DNA from: Thauera propionica
GTDB lineage: Bacteria > Pseudomonadota > Gammaproteobacteria > Burkholderiales > Rhodocyclaceae
Assembly: GCF_002245655.1 (NCBI RefSeq)
Contig: NZ_NOIH01000003.1
Span: forward strand, 310,001 to 374,000
DNA: 64,000 nt
Reading direction: 5' to 3'
Shown piece by piece: positions 1-7,848 of this stretch (positions within the stretch are counted from its first letter, which is position 1; each line of letters begins with the position of its first letter). A program made the position numbers and the translations under genes. The notes under the pieces were generated by a model. It worked only from the letters and a program-made list of their open reading frames with translations, was not told the DNA's origin and did not search any database.

Positions 1-584
1 TCGGCATCTTCACGCCGACCGAGGCGGCCGTGGTCGCGGCTGTCTATGCGCTGTTCGTCGCCATCGTCATCTACCGCGAGCTCAAGCTGTCGCAGATCTA
101 CGACGTCGTGGTGTCGGCCGCCAAGACCACCTCGGTGGTGATGCTGCTGGTCGCCGCGGCGATGGTGTCGTCGTGGATGGTGACGGTGGCCGAGCTGCCC
201 TTCCTGCTGGTCGAGCTGCTCGAGCCCTTGCTCGACAGCCCGACGCTGCTGCTGCTGGCGATCATGATCACCATCATCCTGGTCGGCACCAGCATGGACA
301 TGACGCCCACCATCCTGATCCTCGCACCGGTGCTGATGCCGGTGGTGAAGGCTGCGGGCATCGACCCGGTGTATTTCGGCGTGCTGTTCATCATCAATAC
401 CTCGATCGGCCTCATCACCCCGCCGGTCGGCACCGTACTCAACGTCGTGGCCGGCACCGGAAAGATGAGCATGGACGAGATCGTGCGCGGCGTCTGGCCC
501 TTCCTGCTCGCCCAGTTCGCGGTGCTGTTCCTGCTCGTGCTTTTCCCCGAGCTGATCCTGACCCCGCTGCGCTGGCTGACCTAG
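1..584 (+). CDS. TRAP transporter large permease (DctM type), 3' part only
   Basis: This is the C-terminal part of the large membrane subunit of a tripartite ATP-independent periplasmic transporter; the gene starts before the window and the frame is open from base 3. The visible 193 residues begin with the GIFTPTEAA signature of DctM proteins and continue as hydrophobic helices, with the ITPPVG motif near the end. It lies 36 bases upstream of the quinate/shikimate dehydrogenase gene on the same strand, so import of quinate or shikimate is a reasonable inference. Its small permease and binding protein are outside the window; the binding protein at 11865-12878 is another possible partner. Confidence 0.9.
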   Translation, partial: GIFTPTEAAVVAAVYALFVAIVIYRELKLSQIYDVVVSAAKTTSVVMLLVAAAMVSSWMVTVAELPFLLVELLEPLLDSPTLLLLAIMITIILVGTSMDMTPTILILAPVLMPVVKAAGIDPVYFGVLFIINTSIGLITPPVGTVLNVVAGTGKMSMDEIVRGVWPFLLAQFAVLFLLVLFPELILTPLRWLT

Positions 585-620
585 GCACGCACCCACAACG
601 CCTCTCCAAGGAAACACCCG

Positions 621-1505
621 ATGAGCAATACGCCGAACACGCCTTCGCTTCCCTCCATGGTCTGCGGCCTGATCGGCTCGGGCATCCAGGCCTCGCTGAC
701 GCCGGCAATGCACGAGCAGGAGGGCGAAGCCCAGGGCTTCCGCTACGTCTACAAGAAGATCGATCTCGACCCGCTGGGCCTGACGGCCGACGACCTGCCC
801 GAGTTGCTGACCGCCGCCCGGCGCATGGGCTTCTCGGGACTGAACATCACCTTCCCGTGCAAGCAGGCGATCGTGCCGCTGCTCGATGAATTGTCGGACG
901 AGGCGCGTGCACTCAATGCGGTGAACACCGTGGTGATCAGGGACGGCCGCCTGATCGGACACAACACCGACTGCTCGGGCTTTGCCGAGGGTTTCCGCCG
1001 CGGCCTGCCGGGCGCGAAGATGGACAGGGTGGTGCAGCTCGGTGCCGGCGGCGCCGGTGCCGCGGTGGCGCATGCGGCGCTCGGGCTGGGCGCGCGGCAA
1101 CTGACGGTGTTCGACATCGACCCGGCGCGCGCGCGCGAGCTCGCGGCCAGCCTGTGCGCGCGCTTCGGCGCCGGGCGCTGCATCGCGGGCAATGACCTCG
1201 CGACCGCAATGGCCGAGACCGACGGCCTGATCCACTGCACCCCCACCGGCATGGCCAAGCTGCCCGGCCTGCCGTTGCCGGCCGAGCTGATCGACGGCCG
1301 CATCTGGGTGGCGGAGATCGTCTACTTTCCGCTCGAGACCGAACTGCTGCGCGTGGCCCGCGCCAAGGGCTGCCGCACGCTCGACGGCGGCGGCATGGCG
1401 GTGTTCCAGGCCGTCGGCGCCTTCCGCCACTTCACCGGCCTCGAACCCGACGCCGAACGCATGCGCGCGCACTTCCTGTCGATGGTCGCGAACAAGAAGG
1501 ACTGA
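621..1505 (+). CDS. qsuD: Quinate/shikimate dehydrogenase, QsuD type (AroE family)
   Basis: Oxidises quinate to 3-dehydroquinate and/or shikimate to 3-dehydroshikimate in the cytosol. The 294-residue protein has the substrate motif S25-L-T27-P-A-M-H in place of the usual SLS of biosynthetic AroE, the NITFPCK motif with catalytic Lys81, and NTD with catalytic Asp117. The dinucleotide loop GAGGAG (141-146) is followed by an acidic residue (Asp165) after strand 2, which points to NAD rather than NADP and so to a catabolic role. The C-terminal TGLEPD and the TPAMHE segment resemble Corynebacterium QsuD closely. It is followed within 40 bases by usp and then quiC, suggesting one operon. Which of the two substrates is preferred cannot be read from sequence. 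Confidence 0.88.
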   Translation: MSNTPNTPSLPSMVCGLIGSGIQASLTPAMHEQEGEAQGFRYVYKKIDLDPLGLTADDLPELLTAARRMGFSGLNITFPCKQAIVPLLDELSDEARALNAVNTVVIRDGRLIGHNTDCSGFAEGFRRGLPGAKMDRVVQLGAGGAGAAVAHAALGLGARQLTVFDIDPARARELAASLCARFGAGRCIAGNDLATAMAETDGLIHCTPTGMAKLPGLPLPAELIDGRIWVAEIVYFPLETELLRVARAKGCRTLDGGGMAVFQAVGAFRHFTGLEPDAERMRAHFLSMVANKKD

Positions 1506-1510
1506 TCACC

Positions 1511-1933
1511 ATGTACAAGCACATCCTGATTCCGATCGACGGCTCCGACATGTCGACCGACGCCGCCAGGCGCGCCCTCGACTTCGCCAAGATCCACGGA
1601 GCCCGCGCCACCGTGCTCTACGTGCTGACCGACAGCGCCGTGGCGGCCGGCCTGGGCAAGTCCACCCGCGACGAGGCCGCCCGCACGGAGATGGCGCAGG
1701 GCTTCCTGCGCCCGGTCGGCGCGCTGGCGCGACAGGCCGGAGTCGAGGCCGAGTGCTTCTACGTCGAGAGCGACTCGCCCGCCGACGAGATCGTCGAAAC
1801 CGCACGCAAACGCGGCTGCGACCTGATCCACATGGCCTCGCACGCCCGCCGCGGCGTCGTCGAGCTGTTGCTCGGCAGCGTCACCGCCGACGTCCTCAAG
1901 CGCACCAGCGTACCGGTGCTGGTGGTGCGCTGA
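1511..1933 (+). CDS. Universal stress protein, UspA family
   Basis: A 140-residue single-domain Usp protein. It begins with the usual YKHILIPIDGS strand and ends with a nucleotide-loop region read as ARRGVVELLLGS before the final VPVLVV strand. The first glycine of the G-2x-G-9x-G(S/T) ATP motif is Ala here, so ATP binding is likely but not certain. It lies 5 bases after qsuD and 35 bases before quiC, so it is probably co-transcribed with the quinate genes. Its role there is unknown. Confidence 0.9.
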   Translation: MYKHILIPIDGSDMSTDAARRALDFAKIHGARATVLYVLTDSAVAAGLGKSTRDEAARTEMAQGFLRPVGALARQAGVEAECFYVESDSPADEIVETARKRGCDLIHMASHARRGVVELLLGSVTADVLKRTSVPVLVVR

Positions 1934-1968
1934 CGCGGCCTCCCGCCTCGACCCAGGAAACCCGACCG

Positions 1969-3888
1969 ATGCGTCGTTCCATCGCCACCGTGTGCCTCAG
2001 CGGCACGCTCGAGGAAAAGCTCGAGGCCATCGCCTCGGCGCGTTTCGACGCAGTCGAGATCTTCGAGAACGACTTCATCAACTACCACGGCACCGCGGCC
2101 GACGTGCGCCGCCTGTGTCACGACCTGGGCCTCGGGATCGACCTCTACCAGCCCTTCCGCGACTTCGAAGGCGTCAGCGACGCCCAGTTCAGGCGCAACC
2201 TCGATCGCGTCGAGCGCAAGTTCGACATCATGGAAGCACTGGGCGCCCCGCAATTGCTGGTGTGCTCGAGCTGCGCGCCGGACGCCATCGCCGACGATGC
2301 GCGCTCGGCTGCCCAGCTCTACGAACTGGCCGAGCGCGCTGCCCGCCGCAACATCACGATCGGCTTCGAGGCGCTGGCGTGGTCGCGCCACATCCGGCAC
2401 TACCAGCACGCCTGGAAGATCGTGAAGGAGGCCAACCACCCGCACCTCGGCATCCTGCTCGACAGCTTCCACATCCTGTCGCTGGGCGACGACCCCGCCG
2501 CCATCGCGGACATTCCGGGCGACAAGATCGCCTTCCTGCAACTGGCCGACGCCCCCTACAAGGTCATGGACGTGCTGCAGTGGAGCCGCCATTTCCGCTG
2601 TTTCCCGGGACAGGGCAATTTCGACCTGGTCACTTTTCTGGAGAAGGTCCTGCTCGCCGGCTACACCGGGCCGCTGTCGCTCGAGGTGTTCAACGACCAT
2701 TTCCGCGCGGCGCCGACCCGCCCGACCGCAATCGACGCCTACCGCTCCCTGCTGTACCTGGAGGAAGCCGTGGAACGCCGGCTCGCCGCCCCCGGCGATG
2801 AGGTCTTACTGAACCAGGCACGCGAGGCCGCCGCTGCGCGCGTCGAACTGTTCAGCCCGCCCCGCATCCCGGCACTGGACGGCCTGGCCTTCATCGAGTT
2901 CGCCGTCGACACCGAATCCGAACGCGCGCTGGCCCAGGTGCTGGACGCGCTGGGCTTTCGCCGCGCCGGCGAGCACCGCTCGAAGGCCGTCACGCTGTAC
3001 CGCCAGGGCGACATCGACATCATCCTGAATGCGGAGCCCGGTTCCTTCGCGCGCAGCCATTTCATGCAGCACGGGCCCTCGATCTGCGCACTGGGCATCG
3101 CCACCGAAGACAGCCTGCGCGCCCTGAACCGCGCCACCGCCTTCGGCTGCCCCCGCTTCGAAGGCCGCATCGGCCCGAACGAGCTGAAGATTCCAGCGAT
3201 TCGCGCACCCGACGGCAGCCTGATCTACTTCGTACCGTCCACTCAAGGCTCGAAGCGGCTGTTCGAGATCGACTTCCTGCTCGAGGACGAGACCGCAAGC
3301 GCGCTCTCGCCCACCGACCTCCAGGCGGTCGACCACATCGCGCAGGGCCTGCCGCAGCTGCGCCAGGATGCCTGGACCCTGTTCTATCGTGCCATCCTCG
3401 GCGGCGAGCCCGGCGAAAGCATGGACCTCGTCGATCCCTACGGCCTGATCAGCACCCGCGGGGTCGCAACGGCAGACCGCAAGCTGCGCTTCGTGCTCGA
3501 CGTGTCGGACAGCGACACCACCACCACCGCGCGCACCATCACGCAACTGGCGGGCGCCAGCGTGCACCACGTGTCCTTCAGCTGCGCCGACATCTTCGCC
3601 ACGGTGGAGCGGCTGCGTGCCAACGGCGTCAGCTTCATCCCGGTGTCGCCGAACTACTACGACGACCTGCCGACCCGCTTCGTGCTGGACGACGCGCTCG
3701 TCGCCCGCATGGCTGCACTCGGCATCCTGTATGACGCGACGGCCGAGGGCGAGTACTTCCATGTCTACACCCAGGTGTTCGCCGAACGCTTCTTCTTCGA
3801 GATCGTGCAGCGCAACGGTGCCTATGACGGGTACGGCGCAGCGAACGCGCCGGCGCGCATGATGGCCCACCTGCGCACGAACCGCTGA
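1969..3888 (+). CDS. quiC: 3-Dehydroshikimate dehydratase fused to an HPPD-like domain
   Basis: Converts 3-dehydroshikimate to protocatechuate, linking hydroaromatic acids to ring cleavage. The 639-residue protein has an N-terminal AP-endonuclease-type TIM barrel (about 1-280) with metal ligands Glu134, Asp165, Gln191 and Glu239, the same four as in Pseudomonas QuiC1. The C-terminal vicinal-oxygen-chelate half (about 300-639) resembles 4-hydroxyphenylpyruvate dioxygenase and keeps a possible iron triad His456, His534 and Glu611. The ATG at 1969 is chosen because the barrel starts there (MRRSIATVCLSG); the frame is open further upstream but overlaps usp. It is the last gene of the plus-strand operon. 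The role of the HPPD-like half is not settled by sequence. Confidence 0.92.
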   Translation: MRRSIATVCLSGTLEEKLEAIASARFDAVEIFENDFINYHGTAADVRRLCHDLGLGIDLYQPFRDFEGVSDAQFRRNLDRVERKFDIMEALGAPQLLVCSSCAPDAIADDARSAAQLYELAERAARRNITIGFEALAWSRHIRHYQHAWKIVKEANHPHLGILLDSFHILSLGDDPAAIADIPGDKIAFLQLADAPYKVMDVLQWSRHFRCFPGQGNFDLVTFLEKVLLAGYTGPLSLEVFNDHFRAAPTRPTAIDAYRSLLYLEEAVERRLAAPGDEVLLNQAREAAAARVELFSPPRIPALDGLAFIEFAVDTESERALAQVLDALGFRRAGEHRSKAVTLYRQGDIDIILNAEPGSFARSHFMQHGPSICALGIATEDSLRALNRATAFGCPRFEGRIGPNELKIPAIRAPDGSLIYFVPSTQGSKRLFEIDFLLEDETASALSPTDLQAVDHIAQGLPQLRQDAWTLFYRAILGGEPGESMDLVDPYGLISTRGVATADRKLRFVLDVSDSDTTTTARTITQLAGASVHHVSFSCADIFATVERLRANGVSFIPVSPNYYDDLPTRFVLDDALVARMAALGILYDATAEGEYFHVYTQVFAERFFFEIVQRNGAYDGYGAANAPARMMAHLRTNR

Positions 3889-3938
3889 GCGCGACGCCCT
3901 CAGCCCGGAACCGCCCGTGCGAGGACGGCGCGGCGTAC

Positions 3939-4835
3939 TCAGCCCTTCGGCAGTGAGGGGCGCGGCGTCCGGCGGCGTGGCAGATCGATGTGACGCAGGC
4001 GGGCGAGCAGCCAGTGCAGCGAGTCGCGCGCCTGTTCGGCCACGAAGGCGGCCGGCAGCTGGGCATGGTCGGCATTCGCGGCGTTGAGGCAGAAGCCGCC
4101 GTGGAAGCCGATCACCCGCAGACGGCGAATCAGTTCCAGCAGGGCTTCGGCGCTGCTGCCGTCGCCGGGGAATACGCGCACGTAGTCCTGCGTCCGCTCC
4201 CCTGCGGCGGGTGATGCGGCGTCGCCCGCGCGCATCGCGATCGTGTCGCTCAGGCCGACCAGGAACAGGCGGTCTGCATAGCAGCGATCGAGCGCATCGA
4301 GCCCGCCATCGCCAGTGAAGAGATGGCCGGTGTCGATGGCCATGCCAAGGTTGGCGCGATCGGCCGCATTCACGCAGGCCTCGGCGCTCACCACGTCCGC
4401 CGCGACGCGCGAGCCGGGCTGCGCCTGATAGGCGATGTCGATACCCTTGGGCACGGCCAGCGTGGCGAGCTTGGCCAGGTCGCGCGCCACGTGCTCGGCG
4501 TCGTCGCTGGCCTCCGCGACGGTGCTGGCCGTGACCAGCAGTAGCGGCGCCCCGACGGCACGGCACAGGTTGAGCAGCCCCTTGGCGATGTTCACCTTGT
4601 ACTGGTGCAACGGCCCCGACAGTCCTTCGTAGTCCTGCAGTTGGCGCAAGGCCTGCACCCGGACGCCACTGTGGCGCACCAGCGCCACCGCCTCGTCCAC
4701 CCCGCGCGGATGGCTCACCAGATCCGCAGCCGACACCACGACCTGCCGGAAGCCGCTGGCCATGGCCGCTCCCAGGCGTACCTCGAGCGGGCCGGCCATG
4801 GCGCTGGTGTCGAGCGCGACAGAATCGAAATCCAA
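3939..4835 (-). CDS. QuiC-like TIM-barrel protein with degenerate metal site
   Basis: A 298-residue sugar-phosphate isomerase/epimerase-fold protein that aligns along its length with the barrel half of the neighbouring QuiC. Of the four QuiC metal ligands only Asp168 remains; the Glu134, Gln191 and Glu239 equivalents are Gln137, Gly194 and Asn251. The RxFPGxG segment is kept. Dehydratase activity by the QuiC mechanism is therefore doubtful, and a different reaction or a non-catalytic role is possible. The TTG start is supported by GGAGGA just upstream; an ATG 12 codons later is the alternative. It follows the HPPD-like gene by 36 bases, so the two are likely co-transcribed. No function is assigned. 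Confidence 0.82.
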   Translation of the reverse strand: MDFDSVALDTSAMAGPLEVRLGAAMASGFRQVVVSAADLVSHPRGVDEAVALVRHSGVRVQALRQLQDYEGLSGPLHQYKVNIAKGLLNLCRAVGAPLLLVTASTVAEASDDAEHVARDLAKLATLAVPKGIDIAYQAQPGSRVAADVVSAEACVNAADRANLGMAIDTGHLFTGDGGLDALDRCYADRLFLVGLSDTIAMRAGDAASPAAGERTQDYVRVFPGDGSSAEALLELIRRLRVIGFHGGFCLNAANADHAQLPAAFVAEQARDSLHWLLARLRHIDLPRRRTPRPSLPKG

Positions 4836-4871
4836 GACGTCCTCCGCAGGAAATGACGAGCGTCGCCGGGC

Positions 4872-5735
4872 TCAGCCCGCGGCGAACCGGCTGGCGACGA
4901 GTTCGAAGGTGACGCTGCCGAGATAGACCTGCGTCAGCGCGCCCTTCTCGCCCGGATGCAGTGCCCCCTCGTCGATGAAGACCACGCCGCGCTCGCGCAA
5001 CACCCGCATCGCCTCCAGCACGTCGGGCGTCCCCAGGCCGATGCGTACCAGGCCATCGTCCCAATGGATGTCCTCGGCCCCTTCCGGCGGCTCGATAAGC
5101 TGCAGGTAGAAGCGGCCACAGGGGCTCTGCAGAAGCGTGCCCTTGGGCAGGATGCCGACAAAGTCCGCCTCGGTCAGCTGCCGGAAGCCCAGCATCTGAC
5201 GGTAGAAATCCACCCACTCGCTGCTGCGGAAGGCACCCACCGCCTGCACCAGACCGAAGTAATGCAGCCCGGCAAGGGCAGGCGGGTTCGAGTCCGTGCC
5301 GGGCAGCGGCACGAAGTCGACGTCGTAGATCGAGAAGTCCTTGTAGCGGTCGACGAAATAGATCGCGCTTTCGCCGCTGCCGAGGATGCCCGGAATGTTC
5401 AGCTCCATCGCTGCGGCGCGGCGCGGCACCTCCCATGCACCGGCATCGAGCGAATGACGCATGGCGTAGGCGGCGTCACGCACGCGGAAGGCGACCGCAG
5501 AGACGAAGGTGGCTGACGGATCGGCCCCGCCGGGTTCGGCATTGACGATGAGATTCATCGCCCCCTGGCGGTAGAGCACGACCTCGCGCGAGCGGTGGCG
5601 CGCGATCGGCGCGAAGCCGAGCCGCTGCAGCACGCCGCCCAGCGCCTGTGGCCGGCCGGTGACGAATTCGATGAATTCCACCCCGTCGATACCGAGGGGG
5701 TTGAGCGGTTCTGGAACCAGGTCTCGCGCAGTCAT
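4872..5735 (-). CDS. HPPD-like (VOC) protein resembling the C-terminal half of QuiC
   Basis: A 287-residue protein with two vicinal-oxygen-chelate modules. It aligns with residues of about 300-639 of the QuiC at 1969-3888; both share features such as HRS, LYRQG, NAEPG, NIPG-like and IYFV segments. In the expected iron triad His158 and Glu278 are present, but the middle His is Arg231. It is the first gene of a pair with the QuiC-like barrel at 3939-4835, so the pair reproduces QuiC as two proteins in reversed order. A dioxygenase activity is doubtful without the second His. A structural or substrate-binding role is possible. Confidence 0.82.
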   Translation of the reverse strand: MTARDLVPEPLNPLGIDGVEFIEFVTGRPQALGGVLQRLGFAPIARHRSREVVLYRQGAMNLIVNAEPGGADPSATFVSAVAFRVRDAAYAMRHSLDAGAWEVPRRAAAMELNIPGILGSGESAIYFVDRYKDFSIYDVDFVPLPGTDSNPPALAGLHYFGLVQAVGAFRSSEWVDFYRQMLGFRQLTEADFVGILPKGTLLQSPCGRFYLQLIEPPEGAEDIHWDDGLVRIGLGTPDVLEAMRVLRERGVVFIDEGALHPGEKGALTQVYLGSVTFELVASRFAAG

Positions 5736-5838
5736 GGGCTCGCTTTGAAATGGAAGAACACAGCGTGGGTGGCACCACCTCGGGGCACCGCATCGGACGA
5801 CGCCCCGAGCCTAGCCGATGGCGCCTCGTGCTGCAAAT

Positions 5839-5885
5839 GCGTCGGCCGGTCCTGCCCCTCCAAGGAGGCCCGGACCGGCCGACGC
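5839..5885 (-). terminator. Long perfect stem-loop after the dctPQM run
   Basis: Two perfectly complementary 14-base arms (5839-5852 and 5872-5885) enclose a loop that itself holds CCTCC/GGAGG. It sits 24 bases past the stop codon of dctM on the minus strand and 104 bases before the next minus-strand gene. The bases after the stem on that strand are only weakly T-rich (ATTTGC), so it may be a weak terminator or an RNA 3'-end stabiliser. Confidence 0.5.
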
Positions 5886-5908
5886 GTCAGACATCACGGA
5901 TGCTCAGC

Positions 5909-7234
5909 TCAGGATACGGCCCACAGCGCCACCAGCGAGATGCTCGGGAAGAACACCAGCAGGAAGATGCGGATGATGTCCGAGGCGAGGAAAGGCAGCA
6001 CGCCGCGGAAGATCGTCGCCATCGGCACGTCCTTCGCCACCCCGTTGATGATGTAGACGTTCATCCCCACCGGCGGCGTGATCAGGCCCACCTCCATCAC
6101 CACCAGCGCGACCATGCCGAACCAGATCGCCTTCTCTTCCATGCCCAGGCCCCAGTAGTCCAGGCCCAGGATAATCGGCAGGAAGATCGGCACCGTCAGC
6201 AGGATCATCGACAGGCTGTCCATCACGCAGCCCAGCACCAGGTAGATGAGGATGATCGCGAACAGCACCGTGAAGGGACCGAAGCCCATCTCCTGCACCC
6301 AGGCCGCGGCCTCGGCCGGCAGTTGCGACAGCGCCATGAACGAGTTCAGCGTATCGGCCCCGAGCAGGATCAGGAACATCATGCCGGTGCCCGTGGCGGT
6401 GCCATAGATGCACTCCATGAAACCGCGCCCTTTCAGGCCGCCCGACCGCCACGCAGCGATACCGGTCGCCAGCGCACCGACGGCCGCGGCTTCGGTCGGG
6501 GTAAAGAGACCGCCGTAGATACCGCCGATCACCACCAGGAAGATCAGCAGCACCGGCCAGGTATCGATCACCGTCCTGAGGCGCTCGGCCCAGCTGTGCT
6601 TGGGCGAGCCCGGACCGCCTGCAGCGGCATCGACGCGGCACACGATGGCAATCACCAGCATGTAGCCGACCGCCGCCAGGATGCCCGGGACGAAGGCGGC
6701 CAGGAACAGCTTGGCGATGTTCTGCTCTGCCAGGATGGCGTAGATCACCAGCGGCACCGACGGCGGGATCAGGATGCCGAGCGTGCCGCCGGCAGCCAAC
6801 GAACCCGTCGCCAGGCTGGGCTTGTACTGATGGCGCTTGAGCTCGGGCAGCACCACGTGCGACATCGTCGCGGCGGTTGCCAGCGAGGAGCCACAGATCG
6901 CGCCAAAGCCGGCGCACGAGGCCACGCCCGCCATGGCCATGCCACCCTTCCAGTGGCCGATGAAGGCATTGCCCGCCTTGAACAGCGCACGCGACAACCC
7001 GCCGTGGGTGGCGAACTGCCCCATCAGCAGGAAGAGCGGCACCACCGACAGGTCGTACAGCGAGAAACGGCCATAGGGCGCGTTCTTCAGATAGGCGAGC
7101 AGCGGGTCCAGCCCCGACACCCAGATGTAGCCGATGGCACCGGTGAGGAACATCGCGATGCCGATCTGCACGCGCAGCGCCAGCATCGACATCATCACCA
7201 CGCCCATGATCAGGCCGATCGTCGTTCCACTCAT
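5909..7234 (-). CDS. dctM: TRAP transporter large permease, DctM type
   Basis: The 441-residue large membrane subunit of a TRAP transporter, which couples solute import to an ion gradient. It starts with hydrophobic segments and carries family motifs such as GGTLGILIPPS (mid-protein), GLFTPTEAAAVGA and LITPPVGMNVY near the C-terminus. The ATG at 7234 overlaps the dctQ stop by four bases (ATGA). A longer frame open upstream lies within dctQ and was not used. With dctQ and the dctP at 7849-8874 it forms a complete transporter downstream of a LigAB pair, which suggests an aromatic or hydroaromatic acid as substrate. Confidence 0.93.
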   Translation of the reverse strand: MSGTTIGLIMGVVMMSMLALRVQIGIAMFLTGAIGYIWVSGLDPLLAYLKNAPYGRFSLYDLSVVPLFLLMGQFATHGGLSRALFKAGNAFIGHWKGGMAMAGVASCAGFGAICGSSLATAATMSHVVLPELKRHQYKPSLATGSLAAGGTLGILIPPSVPLVIYAILAEQNIAKLFLAAFVPGILAAVGYMLVIAIVCRVDAAAGGPGSPKHSWAERLRTVIDTWPVLLIFLVVIGGIYGGLFTPTEAAAVGALATGIAAWRSGGLKGRGFMECIYGTATGTGMMFLILLGADTLNSFMALSQLPAEAAAWVQEMGFGPFTVLFAIILIYLVLGCVMDSLSMILLTVPIFLPIILGLDYWGLGMEEKAIWFGMVALVVMEVGLITPPVGMNVYIINGVAKDVPMATIFRGVLPFLASDIIRIFLLVFFPSISLVALWAVS

Positions 7235-7755
7235 GCTGCCGCTCCCGAGCGCAGTTCCTGGACAAAGGTGTACAGCGCCGCGATGCCGAGCAGCACGAAG
7301 GCCGGCACCACCGGGACATAGCCCCACCACACCGGCAGCGAGATCACCATCGAGGTCTCGCCGTATTCACGCATCTCCAGCATGCCTTCCCAGATCCGCC
7401 AGGCCAGCACGAAGGCGCAGAACGCCATGAGCAACGCCGCGATCGAATCGAGGAGACGCTTCAGGCCGGCCGGGGCCCACAGGGTGAAGAAATCCACGAA
7501 CACATGACCCTTCTTCAGCTGGCAGTAGGGCAGGCACATCGCGATCCCCATCGCCGAGAGCATCTGCACCAGTTCGTAGTCGCCCGGCACCGGCTCTCCG
7601 ATCGTGGCACGTCCGACCACGCTCACAACCGACATCACCGACTCGATGCAGAACATCACGCCGGCGAGAATCGCCATCGCCGCGCAGGCCCATTCGATAC
7701 TCTTGCCAACCGGCCCTGTCGGAGCCACATACGGTTGGTCCATCGCCTCCGCCAT
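7231..7755 (-). CDS. dctQ: TRAP transporter small permease, DctQ type
   Basis: A 174-residue small membrane subunit with about four hydrophobic helices, as usual for DctQ. The ATG at 7755 is preferred: AAGGAG lies seven bases upstream. A GTG three bases earlier would add one residue. It overlaps dctM by four bases, indicating translational coupling, and is separated from dctP by a 93-base gap that contains a strong stem-loop. Confidence 0.88.
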   Translation of the reverse strand: MAEAMDQPYVAPTGPVGKSIEWACAAMAILAGVMFCIESVMSVVSVVGRATIGEPVPGDYELVQMLSAMGIAMCLPYCQLKKGHVFVDFFTLWAPAGLKRLLDSIAALLMAFCAFVLAWRIWEGMLEMREYGETSMVISLPVWWGYVPVVPAFVLLGIAALYTFVQELRSGAAA

Positions 7756-7794
7756 CACACGTCTCCTTCCGGCATTTTTCAGGCTCTGATCAAC

Positions 7795-7832
7795 AAGGCC
7801 GGCCGCGCCGTCGAGGCGCAGGGGCCGGCCTT
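7795..7832 (-). terminator. Stem-loop between dctP and dctQ
   Basis: Arms AAGGCCGGCC (7795-7804) and GGCCGGCCTT (7823-7832) are perfectly complementary, with an inner GCGCC/GGCGC extension. It lies just after the dctP stop and before dctQ. No T run follows, so partial read-through or protection of the dctP message from decay is more likely than full termination. That would give more binding protein than permease. Confidence 0.45.
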
Positions 7833-7848
7833 CGTCGGGTTGCTTGGA

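Noticed and set aside
2806-5436. Long minus-strand open frame (about 876 codons) across quiC and the QuiC-like genes
   Set aside because: It is antisense or out of frame to well-supported genes and has Arg/Gly/Ala-rich low-complexity translation with no recognisable domain. Such frames are common in GC-rich DNA.
5750-7321. Plus-strand open frame of about 523 codons opposite dctM
   Set aside because: Translation is dominated by His, Gln, Arg and Asp, as expected for the complement of a membrane protein gene. No ribosome site or family match was seen.
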